From Candidatus Obscuribacter sp. (lineage in GTDB: Bacteria; Cyanobacteriota; Vampirovibrionia; Obscuribacterales; Obscuribacteraceae): a stretch of 64,000 nt of DNA. The stretch covers positions 3,162,001 through 3,226,000 of the forward strand of contig JADJQZ010000001.1 of NCBI GenBank assembly GCA_016712465.1, given 5' to 3'. Within the stretch, counting starts at the first letter, position 1. Each line of letters begins with the position of its first letter. The notes under the pieces were generated by a model. It was not told the DNA's origin. It was given only the letters and a program-made list of their open reading frames with translations, and made no database searches. The position numbers were made by a program, and so were the translations under genes. Below are positions 1 through 8,985 of the stretch, piece after piece.

Positions 1-1
1 C

Positions 2-229
2 AGCAACCTGCGCGGCGGTCCCAATAACCAGGTTATCATTCTCACCGGCGAAGTAGGCCGACGCATTCATCCGAGATTGCCGGTCACCGCTTTCATGCGG
101 GCTGAGCCTATCTTCAACATTGGCGCCAATCAATCACCGGGCTTTGCCGGTTTCAACTTCCGTATTTTTGGCGGACTGCGAGCGGAAGTAGCTAAGCCGG
201 CTATCTTCCCGATCAAGCTGAAAGGCTAG
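2..229 (+). CDS. C-terminal fragment of an unrecognised protein, cut by the window edge
   Basis: Frame 2 is open from the first bases to a TAG at 227-229 and gives the last 75 residues of a protein. The fragment has alternating hydrophobic and polar residues with many Gly, Phe and Arg and ends IFPIKLKG, which would fit beta strands, perhaps the end of an outer-membrane or secreted beta protein. I do not recognise the family. Its stop lies inside the palindrome CTAG (226-229), which also supplies the stop of the convergent gene, so the two genes overlap by four bases. Confidence 0.45.
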   Translation, partial: SNLRGGPNNQVIILTGEVGRRIHPRLPVTAFMRAEPIFNIGANQSPGFAGFNFRIFGGLRAEVAKPAIFPIKLKG

Positions 230-756
230 GGCTGTCCGTAGCTTCTCAAATTGTTTCGCCGATATGTATCGATTATGCCTCCCCGCACATGGGCCGGCGG
301 TACGGTAGTGGAACCGTAGGTGCGCACGAAATCGCTGTCCGGTTGTCTCTGCAATTGTCTCTCATGGGCCGCTTGTTGAGCCTGATCCTGCCTGATCCTG
401 AGCATGGCGGCAGCCTGGTTTTGATAATCGGGATCGCTGTTGAGTTGAGGCGCTTGCCCGTTGCCCCAGCGCCTGCCGCGACGGTAACGGTAGCGGCCGC
501 CTCCCATCCCCCCGAAACCGGACTCGGAAGAACCACCCCACTGAGCCTGGGAGGAAGCATCGCCCCAACCAGCTTCAGAAGAGCCCCTGGCCCACTGAGC
601 CTGAGAGGAGGCACAACTGCGAGCCTCGGAATTTCCGGAAATACTGGCTTCGGAAGAGGCGGAGAGCCCGGCTTCCGACTCCCCATAACAAACCAGCGGG
701 GTTTGCAGAGCAGTGATGAGAAGAAGACCGGCTATGGCTGACTTTCGACTGTTCAT
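226..756 (-). CDS. Small secreted protein with SSEA/SSQAQW repeats
   Basis: The 176-residue product starts with a clear signal peptide (hydrophobic core about residues 8-24, ending near CYG-E). Residues about 27-85 are low complexity, built from short units of the type SSEA, SSQAQW and SSEAGW, followed by a Gly/Arg/Tyr-rich basic patch (about 83-98) and a Gln-rich tail. An SD-like GGGAG sits eight bases before the ATG. No domain is recognised. The composition suggests an exported, partly disordered surface or matrix protein. It lies downstream of the CHAT gene on the same strand, 70 bases away, so co-transcription is possible. Confidence 0.6.
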   Translation of the reverse strand: MNSRKSAIAGLLLITALQTPLVCYGESEAGLSASSEASISGNSEARSCASSQAQWARGSSEAGWGDASSQAQWGGSSESGFGGMGGGRYRYRRGRRWGNGQAPQLNSDPDYQNQAAAMLRIRQDQAQQAAHERQLQRQPDSDFVRTYGSTTVPPAHVRGGIIDTYRRNNLRSYGQP

Positions 757-826
757 GGCAGAGACTCCCTGATGCTAGAAGAAAACAATGGCCGAAACTC
801 AAGGTGATCTAAATATACCCAGGTCT

Positions 827-3800
827 CTACTTATGTTCGCCTATCATCTGGAAGGCGGCCCAGTAACGAGGATTGGCCCTTACCTTGACGGCGCCGGGGG
901 CCGTCACCATACCTTTTTCCATAAAGGCCACTGTCTTGAGCTGAGCCTGGCGCAGGGCGAGAGCCTTCTCAGCCCCACCCAGCAAACTCTGATAGAAAGC
1001 CGACATCTGGTATTCCGTCATCACATCGTCCACGTTCCAGAGGCTGACCATGACAGAGGGCGTACCGGCCAGAATAAAGGCCCGGGAAAGCCCGGCCACG
1101 CCGTCTCCGGAAATCTTACCGCGCCCGGTCTGGCAGGCTGAAAGCGTAATCAAACGAGCCTTGAGGGCGGGCATCTGCAAAATATCTTTGACCGTAAAAA
1201 GTCCGTCATCGCTGCTGCTTGAAGCCAGTAAGACGGCCGAATCCATTGGTCTTTCTTCGTCTATCAAACCATGAGTAGCCAAATGAATAATGGACGCCTT
1301 CGGGGCCAGTTCTTTCAAATTGGCGCGGCTGGCATCGGCTCCTACTTTCACGATACTGCCCGCACCAAAGAGTTCGGAAATTTTCTTGACTTCTTTTTCG
1401 CTGTAGGGCAGGGCCCCCAGGCCAATACTGGCATTCATGGTGGGATTGCCGAAGGCCAGCAAACTGTCCTTGCCCTGCGGTGCCTCTTTCAAAAGCTTAT
1501 GGGTGGCTCTAAAAACACCCACGGCAGGCACAACGGCCAGGGTGTGATCCTCAACAAAGAGCTTGCCGCTGCCGTCGGTGAGCGCCGCAAAAGGCACCTT
1601 AAAGAGAGCCCCGTGGGGCACAATGGTCACCACGGTCTCGGCCGCATCCGGCAGGTAGGGCTTAATCGGTTCCACTAAAAGTTTGTAGAGGTCCTGCAAG
1701 AGTTTTTGCCTGGTCTCATTGGCAGCCTGCAATTTGGTCAGGTCTTCAGGCGGGCTGATGATCGATTTGTAAGCAGCCGTTACTTTAGCGGTGAGCGCAA
1801 GCTCCGAAATTGCCACCGGCGGCGGTGCTTTGACGGCACCGCCGCCAATGACGAAAGTGTAGAGTTTATCGGCGGTAATAAAATACTCTACTACCGTGCT
1901 GCCGGATTCGGCCACCAGCGACTTCAACTCCTGCACATCAGGCGCCTTGGCCGAAGCCTGAGACACAGCAGAATCGAGTACCAAACTATTGCTCTTAGAA
2001 ATCACTTCCACAGAACGATCTCTGCCGAAGGGACTACTGCCGGTATCGGCCATGGCAATCTCAGCCAGTCGCTTGGGAGCCTGTCCGGGAGCGGCGCCGG
2101 AAGAGTCTCCCGTCAGGGCGATATGGGTGCCGGTGCTGCGGCGACCCTCCAGCAAATCCAGAAAGGCTCTCGCTCGTCCTCTTTCAGCGGTTTCAAGGGC
2201 TTCATCAAGACGCCCCTCGGTAAAGAGCAGACTGACCAGTTCCTGGAAGCAGCGCCCCCGCAAATCGAGAGCATAGGTCTTGGAGTCATCACGGCCGTGC
2301 TTCTCCTTTTCCTTCTCAAAAAGTGAGATGGCTTTGCGCAAATAGCTCTCCGCTCTAGCCTTGTCCCCGAGTTTCAAGTAAGCGGAGCCCATTCCATAAG
2401 CACAGTCCCACTGGCTCTCGGTATTGCCGCTTGCCACGGCCAGGGGCTCGGCTTTTTCAAAATAACTGATGGCTTGCCGTAACTCCGGCTCAGCGCCGCC
2501 TTTCTTCAGATAGCAAAGACCAATGCCGGTAAGGGCTCGCATTTGCCCGGACTTATCGCTGACAGAGGCGAAATCGGCGGCGGCTTTCAGGTAATCGGCA
2601 AGTGCAGCGTCGTGATGGTCACTAATCAGTTCGAACTGACCATGATTGAAGAGCACTAAGGCGCTCAGGCGGCGAAAGTCGCGGCCGCCTCTATCACTAG
2701 CCGGCACTTTCGCCATCAGCCCTTGCACTTCCTGATACTTGGCACCATATTCGGCACCACGTTCAAAATCTAAAGAAGTACAAGCAATACTATTTAAGCA
2801 AGCGATCTGACCTATGAGATTCCCGGCATCGCGCAAACGTTTGGCCGCTCTCTCGTAATAATCGATGGCGGCAGCCGGCTGACCCATATTGCGATAACAC
2901 ATGGCAATGGAGCTTTCCGTCTCGGCCAGTATGTCAGCATCGCTGACTGCTGCGCCGCCGCGCAATTGCTTTTCAAGCTGCTTCCAGCGCTCCAGAGCCT
3001 TATCGAGGGACCCCTCCAGGTAGTAGTCATAAGCCAGCTCGAAACCGGCCAGGGCTTCAAGATCGGCATCCTTGAGGCCCTTAGCCATGTTCATGGCATC
3101 CACATGCAGGCGCTCAGCCTCCACAAAATTACCCATGTCGGCATAGGCCGTACCCTGACGCACTAGAACGCGGGCCAGGTAGGCGGTATTGCCTTCTTGA
3201 TCAAATACCGCATGGGCCTTTTCAAATTGCTCCAGGGCCTCCCTGGGCTTACCGAAGGCCAGTAGATTATTAGCCAGGCTATAGAGGCATATGGCTTCAC
3301 CTGCACCTTCGCCGCATTCATTAAAAATCGCCGCGGCACGGCCGTAGGCTTCGATAGCACCAGCGGTATCACCGCTAAACTCCTTCATCTCAGCCAGGGT
3401 CTTCAAAACCTGACCCACAAAAGCTTCCTGGGTGTTGTCTCCCAGCAAGGCTCTGGCCGCTTCTACTTCCTTAAGGGCCTCGGCAAGTTTACCTTCCCTC
3501 TTAAGAAGCATGGCCAGACTCAAACGAGCCTGACATTCCCCGACATAATCGGACGAACGAGCCGCTTCCTCCCTGGACTTTTCATAGAAGGTACGGGCTT
3601 CTTCAAATTTCTTGGCATGGATGGCGTTGGCCCCCAGACCAGCGTAGACACTGGCCAGTTGTTTCTCGGAGCCGCTATTCTTAGCCACCGCCAGCGCTTC
3701 CAGGTAAGTCTTTTCGGCCTGCTCAAATTGTTTGGCATGGGTCTCCACACGGGCAATGGCGATCAAATCGTTGAAGACTTCTTTGGTTTTAGCAAGACCG

Positions 3801-4063
3801 CGATCCACGCTGAGAGCTTCGCGCAGATATGTGAGCGCCTCTTCAAACTTGCGAGCCTCGGCAAGCGTTTGCCCGAGAGTATAGAGTTTAAGCGCCAGAT
3901 CATCTTTTTTGCCTGCCTGCCTGGCTTTCTCCACTGTCGCCTTGAGCCTTTCGAAGTCGTCGCTCTGGGCAAGAACCGGGGTCAGTGCCGAGCAAAGACC
4001 AATGGAGAGAGCAAGAACCAACGCCACGACGGTGCCCGGTCTGCGAAAGGCTTTTATGGCCAT
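827..4063 (-). CDS. Secreted TPR-repeat protein with C-terminal CHAT (caspase-like) peptidase domain
   Basis: The product has 1078 residues. A signal peptide (1-32, cleavage after PVLA) precedes a long array of tetratricopeptide repeats (about 38-600), a linker, and a C-terminal CHAT domain (about 740-1075). The CHAT domain keeps the caspase/separase-type dyad: His931 in HLATHG and Cys977 in LSACQTG, followed by the typical SLWNVDD strand. CHAT domains are clan CD cysteine peptidases; the TPRs would bind partners or substrates. The signal peptide places the active domain outside the cytoplasm. The gene begins eight bases after the FecR-like gene, with its SD (GGGAG) inside the end of that gene, so the two form one transcript. 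The substrate is unknown. Confidence 0.9.
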   Translation of the reverse strand: MAIKAFRRPGTVVALVLALSIGLCSALTPVLAQSDDFERLKATVEKARQAGKKDDLALKLYTLGQTLAEARKFEEALTYLREALSVDRGLAKTKEVFNDLIAIARVETHAKQFEQAEKTYLEALAVAKNSGSEKQLASVYAGLGANAIHAKKFEEARTFYEKSREEAARSSDYVGECQARLSLAMLLKREGKLAEALKEVEAARALLGDNTQEAFVGQVLKTLAEMKEFSGDTAGAIEAYGRAAAIFNECGEGAGEAICLYSLANNLLAFGKPREALEQFEKAHAVFDQEGNTAYLARVLVRQGTAYADMGNFVEAERLHVDAMNMAKGLKDADLEALAGFELAYDYYLEGSLDKALERWKQLEKQLRGGAAVSDADILAETESSIAMCYRNMGQPAAAIDYYERAAKRLRDAGNLIGQIACLNSIACTSLDFERGAEYGAKYQEVQGLMAKVPASDRGGRDFRRLSALVLFNHGQFELISDHHDAALADYLKAAADFASVSDKSGQMRALTGIGLCYLKKGGAEPELRQAISYFEKAEPLAVASGNTESQWDCAYGMGSAYLKLGDKARAESYLRKAISLFEKEKEKHGRDDSKTYALDLRGRCFQELVSLLFTEGRLDEALETAERGRARAFLDLLEGRRSTGTHIALTGDSSGAAPGQAPKRLAEIAMADTGSSPFGRDRSVEVISKSNSLVLDSAVSQASAKAPDVQELKSLVAESGSTVVEYFITADKLYTFVIGGGAVKAPPPVAISELALTAKVTAAYKSIISPPEDLTKLQAANETRQKLLQDLYKLLVEPIKPYLPDAAETVVTIVPHGALFKVPFAALTDGSGKLFVEDHTLAVVPAVGVFRATHKLLKEAPQGKDSLLAFGNPTMNASIGLGALPYSEKEVKKISELFGAGSIVKVGADASRANLKELAPKASIIHLATHGLIDEERPMDSAVLLASSSSDDGLFTVKDILQMPALKARLITLSACQTGRGKISGDGVAGLSRAFILAGTPSVMVSLWNVDDVMTEYQMSAFYQSLLGGAEKALALRQAQLKTVAFMEKGMVTAPGAVKVRANPRYWAAFQMIGEHK

Positions 4064-4071
4064 GGAAATAA

Positions 4072-5070
4072 TTACTCCCGAGGAAATCCTTGCTTGGACG
4101 GCTTAGTCAGGGCGGTGTAACCACTTTCACCGTTCATGTAGTTTAACACCGATGCCATTTTCGCCATGTCGCCAAGCACTCGTCTTTCCTTTACGCCCGT
4201 AACCTTCTGCTGCAAGTCCACCAGCAGGTCCATACCTGAGAGGGCGCTTTCCAGGCTAAATTCGCTCACGGCCAGACTATCGGCTTCGATGAAAACATAC
4301 TGCCGGCGCCCGACCCCGTCATGGGGATGCAAGTCGCGGCCGGTCAATCTGCGGTCGGCCGATACCACCTCGTGCCCGACCTTGAGGGCAATGGAGACCG
4401 GCTGGTTCTTGACCGGCTCTGAATAGGATTGACCATTCACCCTGGCACTAACCTCGGCTCCATGTACCTTTATCTTAACTCTCTCACCCAGACCGGTCAG
4501 GTTCATCACCCTCAATACACCTTCTTCATAGCGCACCACTACATCGGCTTCGCTTTCGATAGAGACATCCCCGTGGGGAGTAGTGACCAGGGCCATTGCC
4601 GCTGGTTTGCGCACACTCACCAGAACGGCTCCTTCGGTCAGGCAAACGGAAGCCTTACTGGGTCTTGAAAAATCGGTGCCTGGCAAATATTTGACGATGA
4701 TACCGTCATCGCTGTCGCCTGGCGCTAGAACGGGAAAGTTCTGCGGGTCTACTTTTTTTACGGCATTGCCGGCAGGCAGGGTGGGTGCCGTGAAGAGCAT
4801 GGGCGCAGTACCCATAAAAGGTCTGGTAAAGTCGGTGGGAATCAGGGGCAAAGTGGGAGTGGTGACGGGCAGTTGCGGCAGAGGAAAAACTGGAATATTT
4901 ACCTGGGGCGTGGGCTGCGGCACTTGTATGACGGGAGGCGGTGAATAGCTGGCCGGCGCCGGTGCCGAGGGCACCGAAACAGACTGACCGAAAGCTGCAA
5001 GAGGACTCCACAGCAAGGCTAATAAGATGGAAAGGTAGACTGCTTTTGCGCCCATGAGAGCCTCATTCAC
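4072..5070 (-). CDS. Secreted proline-rich protein with FecR-like domain
   Basis: The product has 332 residues. An N-terminal signal peptide (hydrophobic core about 10-26, ending AAFG-Q) precedes a Pro-rich stretch (about 30-100). A beta-rich middle (about 130-215) contains the pattern TTPHGDVSIES and a following VRYEEGVLRV, resembling the FecR fold, which often reads out or anchors envelope signals. A helical C-terminus follows. The start could be M1 or M6; M6 has a GAGG five bases upstream and gives an equally good signal peptide. It is the first gene of a pair with the CHAT protein, a pairing seen in other bacteria with FecR-CHAT operons. The FecR assignment is by pattern only. Confidence 0.6.
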   Translation of the reverse strand: MNEALMGAKAVYLSILLALLWSPLAAFGQSVSVPSAPAPASYSPPPVIQVPQPTPQVNIPVFPLPQLPVTTPTLPLIPTDFTRPFMGTAPMLFTAPTLPAGNAVKKVDPQNFPVLAPGDSDDGIIVKYLPGTDFSRPSKASVCLTEGAVLVSVRKPAAMALVTTPHGDVSIESEADVVVRYEEGVLRVMNLTGLGERVKIKVHGAEVSARVNGQSYSEPVKNQPVSIALKVGHEVVSADRRLTGRDLHPHDGVGRRQYVFIEADSLAVSEFSLESALSGMDLLVDLQQKVTGVKERRVLGDMAKMASVLNYMNGESGYTALTKPSKQGFPRE

Positions 5071-5126
5071 GACATGCCCTGTGGTTAAGGTATTTCCTTT
5101 ACCTGCCAGGGGCAGAATTTAGGAGG

Positions 5127-6395
5127 TCAGCCCTTTTTCAGAAGCACCTGGTTGAGGGCCTGTTCTACATCTAATCTTAGCTCAACGGCGGTCTGATAGC
5201 GCTCATCGGGCTCTTTGCGCAAAAGCTTCATGATGATAGGTTCGAAGGGATTACCGGGCTCCAAGATATCGGGGCGCACTTCCGAGATGGGCGGTGGTTC
5301 TTCCAGCAAATGCTTCATCAAGATAGACTCCGCCGACTCGCCCTCGAAGGGTACCTTGCCGGTGAGCATTTCAAACATCATGATGCCCATGGCATAAAGG
5401 TCGGTACGAATATCGATGGGCCGATCCTTCAACTGCTCAGGGGCTATGTATTCAGGGGTACCTACCATGCGGCCGGTCTTGGTGAGGCGCTTGCTGCCGT
5501 GCACCAGGTTGGAAATACCGAAGTCTACGATCTTCACCCAGTCGGGACGGTCCGACTTATGTTGCAAGAGCACGTTATCAGGCTTCAGATCTCGGTGAAT
5601 GATTCCAATACTGTGCGCTTCCTGCAGTCCACGGCACATCTGAATAATGATATTGGCGGTGGTGGCATAGGGCAGAGCCCCCTGGTTGTGTATCTTGTCG
5701 GCCAGCGCCTCTCCTTTGATATATTCCATGACCAGGTAAGGCTCTTTACCGTCGATGGAACCCACGTCATAGACCGAGACTATGTTGGGGTGATTGAGTT
5801 TGGCGGTCAATTTGCATTCGCGTTCGAAGCGTTCCACTGAATTTTTATTGCTGAGAAGCCAGCCTTGCATGACCTTAATCACCACGGTGCGCTCCATCTG
5901 CACATGGTTGGCTTTGTATACGACGGCCATGCCTCCTTCGCCCAGCACACTCTGCACCATGTACTTACCGTCTATGGTCTTGCCAATGAGGGCTGAATAA
6001 GGACCATCATCCTCTTCCTCGTCATCCTCATCGTCATCATCGGCCGGTGCCGTGTGTAATTCATTGGGCACAGCCTGCCGGGAAACATCCACCGTGTCTC
6101 CGGCTGCAGTCGGTGTCGGTGGAGCGCTTATGGCCGGTCCGGTGGGAGCCGGCGGTGCCGTTGCCGTCAGGTTCACGGCCTGCCCTTTGAGCACCTCCAG
6201 GGAACTGCGGTCAAAAGCACAGAAATTGGCATAGCCTGGAAAGAACCGGCCGCAGAGATTGCAGATCTTGCGAACATCTCCGCCGGTCTTGGCCAGGGTC
6301 AAGTCGGTACCGTCAAAGCCGCAAAACTTGGAAGTGCGAGGCAGAAATTTCCCACAGGTAGGGCAGGTAACTTGTGCACTGGAGGCGCTATTCAT
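5127..6395 (-). CDS. Ser/Thr protein kinase with N-terminal zinc-ribbon-like pair
   Basis: The product has 422 residues. Two ribbon-like knuckles (Cys11/Cys14/Cys25 and Cys45/Cys48/Cys59) each have Asp where the fourth Cys is expected. A Pro/Thr-rich linker and an acidic run (about 119-130) lead to a Hanks-type kinase (about 144-415): glycine loop GEGGMAVVY, Lys174 in VVIKV, catalytic HRD at 267-269, DFG at 291-293, and APEQ near 318-321. All catalytic residues are present, so it should be active. There is no membrane segment or sensor domain, so it acts in the cytoplasm. It overlaps the upstream zinc-ribbon membrane gene by ATGA, with a strong AGGAGG before its start. Confidence 0.93.
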   Translation of the reverse strand: MNSASSAQVTCPTCGKFLPRTSKFCGFDGTDLTLAKTGGDVRKICNLCGRFFPGYANFCAFDRSSLEVLKGQAVNLTATAPPAPTGPAISAPPTPTAAGDTVDVSRQAVPNELHTAPADDDDEDDEEEDDGPYSALIGKTIDGKYMVQSVLGEGGMAVVYKANHVQMERTVVIKVMQGWLLSNKNSVERFERECKLTAKLNHPNIVSVYDVGSIDGKEPYLVMEYIKGEALADKIHNQGALPYATTANIIIQMCRGLQEAHSIGIIHRDLKPDNVLLQHKSDRPDWVKIVDFGISNLVHGSKRLTKTGRMVGTPEYIAPEQLKDRPIDIRTDLYAMGIMMFEMLTGKVPFEGESAESILMKHLLEEPPPISEVRPDILEPGNPFEPIIMKLLRKEPDERYQTAVELRLDVEQALNQVLLKKG

Positions 6396-7156
6396 TTACT
6401 AGCCTCCTTGGCAGCGGCACCGGGAAGACGGGGCAGGCGTATCGGTTTTTCAAAACCAAGGCAGTTGAGCTTACCTTTCACCAGGTCGATTTTCTGCATC
6501 AGGGTGCGGCTCTCGGGTAGACTCAAGCGCAAGCGGTAGCCATCGGCAGGCAGGTCTTTGGCGTAGAAAACACCGTGGCGGGAGGTCTGACCGAGGATAT
6601 AGCAGGTACGATCCAGGGACTCCAGCAAGACTCTGGCATTGGGCTTCTCGGTGTAGAGAATGAGACCTTCGGCCGGCACTTGCAAGGCCAGGGCCAGTTG
6701 GGCCAGGCTGGCGCCGCCGATCACAAAGGGCAGGGCCAGGCCGGCTACGATGCCAAAGATTAGAAACAGGTCGACACCGGCTCGGGCAGGGACCGGTGCG
6801 CTTTGCACCGGCTCCAGTGCCGGCAGTGAGGTAAAGGAACTGGTGGGGGCAGGTCCTGGAGCCGGAGCCGGCTCCATGGAATGCAGTTCGTCGCTGAACT
6901 TAGCCAGAGCTTCGGCATTGGTATGGCGGCCCTGGTAAATCTCGATTTCGGCACCGCAGAACACGCAATAGCGATTATTCAGCTCATCGGAGCGTCCGCA
7001 ACTGCGACAGGAGCGCTTCTTAACGCCACGAGCCTGGCGCAGCGCTTCCACTGAAGATGAGAGCACTTTGCCGCACTGGATGCAAAAGGACATGTCGGAA
7101 CTATTCTTAGTTCCGCAGCTCTTACAATCGACTTGTGTAACCGCACCCGCTTGCAT
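6392..7156 (-). CDS. Double zinc-ribbon protein with one membrane segment
   Basis: The 254-residue product starts at the ATG at 7156, because the longer frame begins inside the divergent intergenic region. It has two complete CxxC...CxxC ribbons (Cys11/14/25/28 and a second near 50-67), a Pro/Ala-rich linker (about 95-125), one membrane helix (about 127-150) and a beta-rich C-terminal domain (about 155-240) that would sit outside, vaguely like PEGA-type domains. It overlaps the kinase gene by ATGA and is almost certainly co-translated with it. A plausible role is a membrane partner or sensor for the kinase. This is inference from position and topology. Confidence 0.7.
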   Translation of the reverse strand: MQAGAVTQVDCKSCGTKNSSDMSFCIQCGKVLSSSVEALRQARGVKKRSCRSCGRSDELNNRYCVFCGAEIEIYQGRHTNAEALAKFSDELHSMEPAPAPGPAPTSSFTSLPALEPVQSAPVPARAGVDLFLIFGIVAGLALPFVIGGASLAQLALALQVPAEGLILYTEKPNARVLLESLDRTCYILGQTSRHGVFYAKDLPADGYRLRLSLPESRTLMQKIDLVKGKLNCLGFEKPIRLPRLPGAAAKEASK

Positions 7157-7272
7157 GTGCCGATTGTACCCAATTAAAAAAGTCTTTGGCAAATGCGGGC
7201 ACCTTTGTAAAGAGGAACAAATACCCATCGAGATCCGGTTTTCCCGGTCCTACCTGGGGGTATTTGAAAGAT

Positions 7273-8985
7273 ATGACCCTTACAATTAGCAAAAGAAAAG
7301 AATTAGCGAGCCTGAGCAGCCTTCTCAAGCTCTGCCTCGATATAGATCCGATAGAGACCAGGCTGATAGCGGCAGTGGACTTGATAGCCGCCTTCGCAGA
7401 CAAATCCAGGCTTGCCTCCCTGCAAAAGCAACTGAAGGCTATCAAAAATCCCGAGCAAGCCCAGGCCCTCCTGCATGGAGCCTGGAAACTGCAAGGTCTC
7501 GATGCCGACCTGGCCGCCCATTGCTTAGAGCAATACCTGGAGCTTGTGGAATATGCCCCGCAAGAATTCATGCAAGCTTATCTGGAACTGACGCTGCCGG
7601 GGCTGGCCAAGAGTCATGAGGCGACAACTCTGGCTGTCCTGACCCGGTTGAAAGTGCTGCAGCCGGACCTGATGCTGACGCTCACCGCCGAATGTCTGAA
7701 AGCGCGGGCCGACGCCCCAAAGCGAGCCTGCCAAGCAGACGAACCCTATGGCAGCCTGCTGGCGGATGGGCTGAAGACAGCTGGTTTCAGAGCTAGAGAA
7801 AAAGCCCTGCGGCACCTGGCACCATGCCTGGGGGGGATGCAGCAAGAAATAGAGCAATTCTTGCAGGAAGTAAGAGAAACCCAGGCGGAAGAGAAGACCC
7901 GCTTCTATCTGATCGCCGCTATGGCACTGGCCATGAGCCGCAACAGTGACTATGCAGATGTCTCTCAGGTCTGTTTGCAAGAAGCAGGCAACCTGCTGAC
8001 AAAGCTGACGGAGGCGGACGCCAGAGACGGGTATGAAATTGGGCGTTACCTGATGCTCTTTCAGACCACTATAAATTTGCTACCGCATCTGGTGCAGCAA
8101 GAAACGGCTTTGATGGAAGAACGCATCAAGACAGCCGCTCTCACTGACAAAGCCCGGGCCGAGGCCCTCACCGACCTGGCTGCGGTTATTCAAGATGCGG
8201 CACCGCTGAAAGCTGTAGAACTGTTGAGCAAGGCCCTCAACCTCTACAATCACCTGGAGGAAGAAGAGCAGCAGAGCGGCTTTTTCACCCGCTATTTTGC
8301 CTCGGCGGGCCTGCTTGAGACCCGTATCGAGGCCAAGTTGAAAGTTCTGGAGAAGCTCTCCCTCATATCTCCTTCTACAGCTTACGAATTGGGCAAGGAA
8401 GCCATGCTTGATCTGGATAAAATCGAAGATCCAATCAAACAGACAAAGTTCTTTGTGAGATTCAGCCAGGTCCTGGAAGGCGATCAAAGAAGTTTCGCCA
8501 TCTTCACCATAGCCTTGAAAGAAAGTCTGCTTATAGAAGATCTGGCGGATCGCTTTCAAGCCCAGGCCATCGTAGCCTGTCATCTGGCACGCCTTTCGGT
8601 CTCGCCCCAAGCCGGCGCCGATACGGCCAAACAGAGCCGCGAGTTGGCACTGGCTCTGGTTTGTGATTGGAGCCTGGTTCTTGATAGGCTTTTGACTCCC
8701 TCTGAAAGCGGAGCCAAGCTGACCACAGCCGCCCTCTACCTGAGTCTGGCGGAAGATATTCTCAAAGGTAAGACCAATCAGTCTAGACTGAGGCGAAAAG
8801 CCCTGGCTCTGGCCGCCCGTCGCTACCAGGAAAACCATTCTTTGCAATTGGAATTAGAGGAATTAGTGGGCATAGCTGCCGGTCATAGCGAGCTTGCTGC
8901 AAAACTTTCAGGGCTTTGCCAGGGAGAAGCAAGAATACGCCTTTTGAGAACTTGCGCCAGGGAAATAGCCTCTATCCCAGACTGA
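7273..8985 (+). CDS. Large all-helical cytoplasmic protein of unknown function
   Basis: The product has 570 residues. I prefer the ATG at 7273 (MTLTISKRK) to the upstream ATG at 7186, because it leaves 116 bases for divergent promoters with the zinc-ribbon gene. The sequence is rich in Leu, Ala, Glu and Lys with regularly spaced amphipathic helices and no signal peptide or membrane segment, as in helical-repeat (TPR/HEAT-like) scaffolds, but no repeat consensus is clear. It converges on, and overlaps by 14 bases, the gene on the opposite strand. I do not recognise the family. Confidence 0.6.
   Translation: MTLTISKRKELASLSSLLKLCLDIDPIETRLIAAVDLIAAFADKSRLASLQKQLKAIKNPEQAQALLHGAWKLQGLDADLAAHCLEQYLELVEYAPQEFMQAYLELTLPGLAKSHEATTLAVLTRLKVLQPDLMLTLTAECLKARADAPKRACQADEPYGSLLADGLKTAGFRAREKALRHLAPCLGGMQQEIEQFLQEVRETQAEEKTRFYLIAAMALAMSRNSDYADVSQVCLQEAGNLLTKLTEADARDGYEIGRYLMLFQTTINLLPHLVQQETALMEERIKTAALTDKARAEALTDLAAVIQDAAPLKAVELLSKALNLYNHLEEEEQQSGFFTRYFASAGLLETRIEAKLKVLEKLSLISPSTAYELGKEAMLDLDKIEDPIKQTKFFVRFSQVLEGDQRSFAIFTIALKESLLIEDLADRFQAQAIVACHLARLSVSPQAGADTAKQSRELALALVCDWSLVLDRLLTPSESGAKLTTAALYLSLAEDILKGKTNQSRLRRKALALAARRYQENHSLQLELEELVGIAAGHSELAAKLSGLCQGEARIRLLRTCAREIASIPD

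Noticed and set aside
289..741. Plus-strand frame opposite the secreted repeat protein
   Set aside because: It is the antisense reading of a low-complexity gene with no SD and no signal or domain; the minus frame has a signal peptide and SD.
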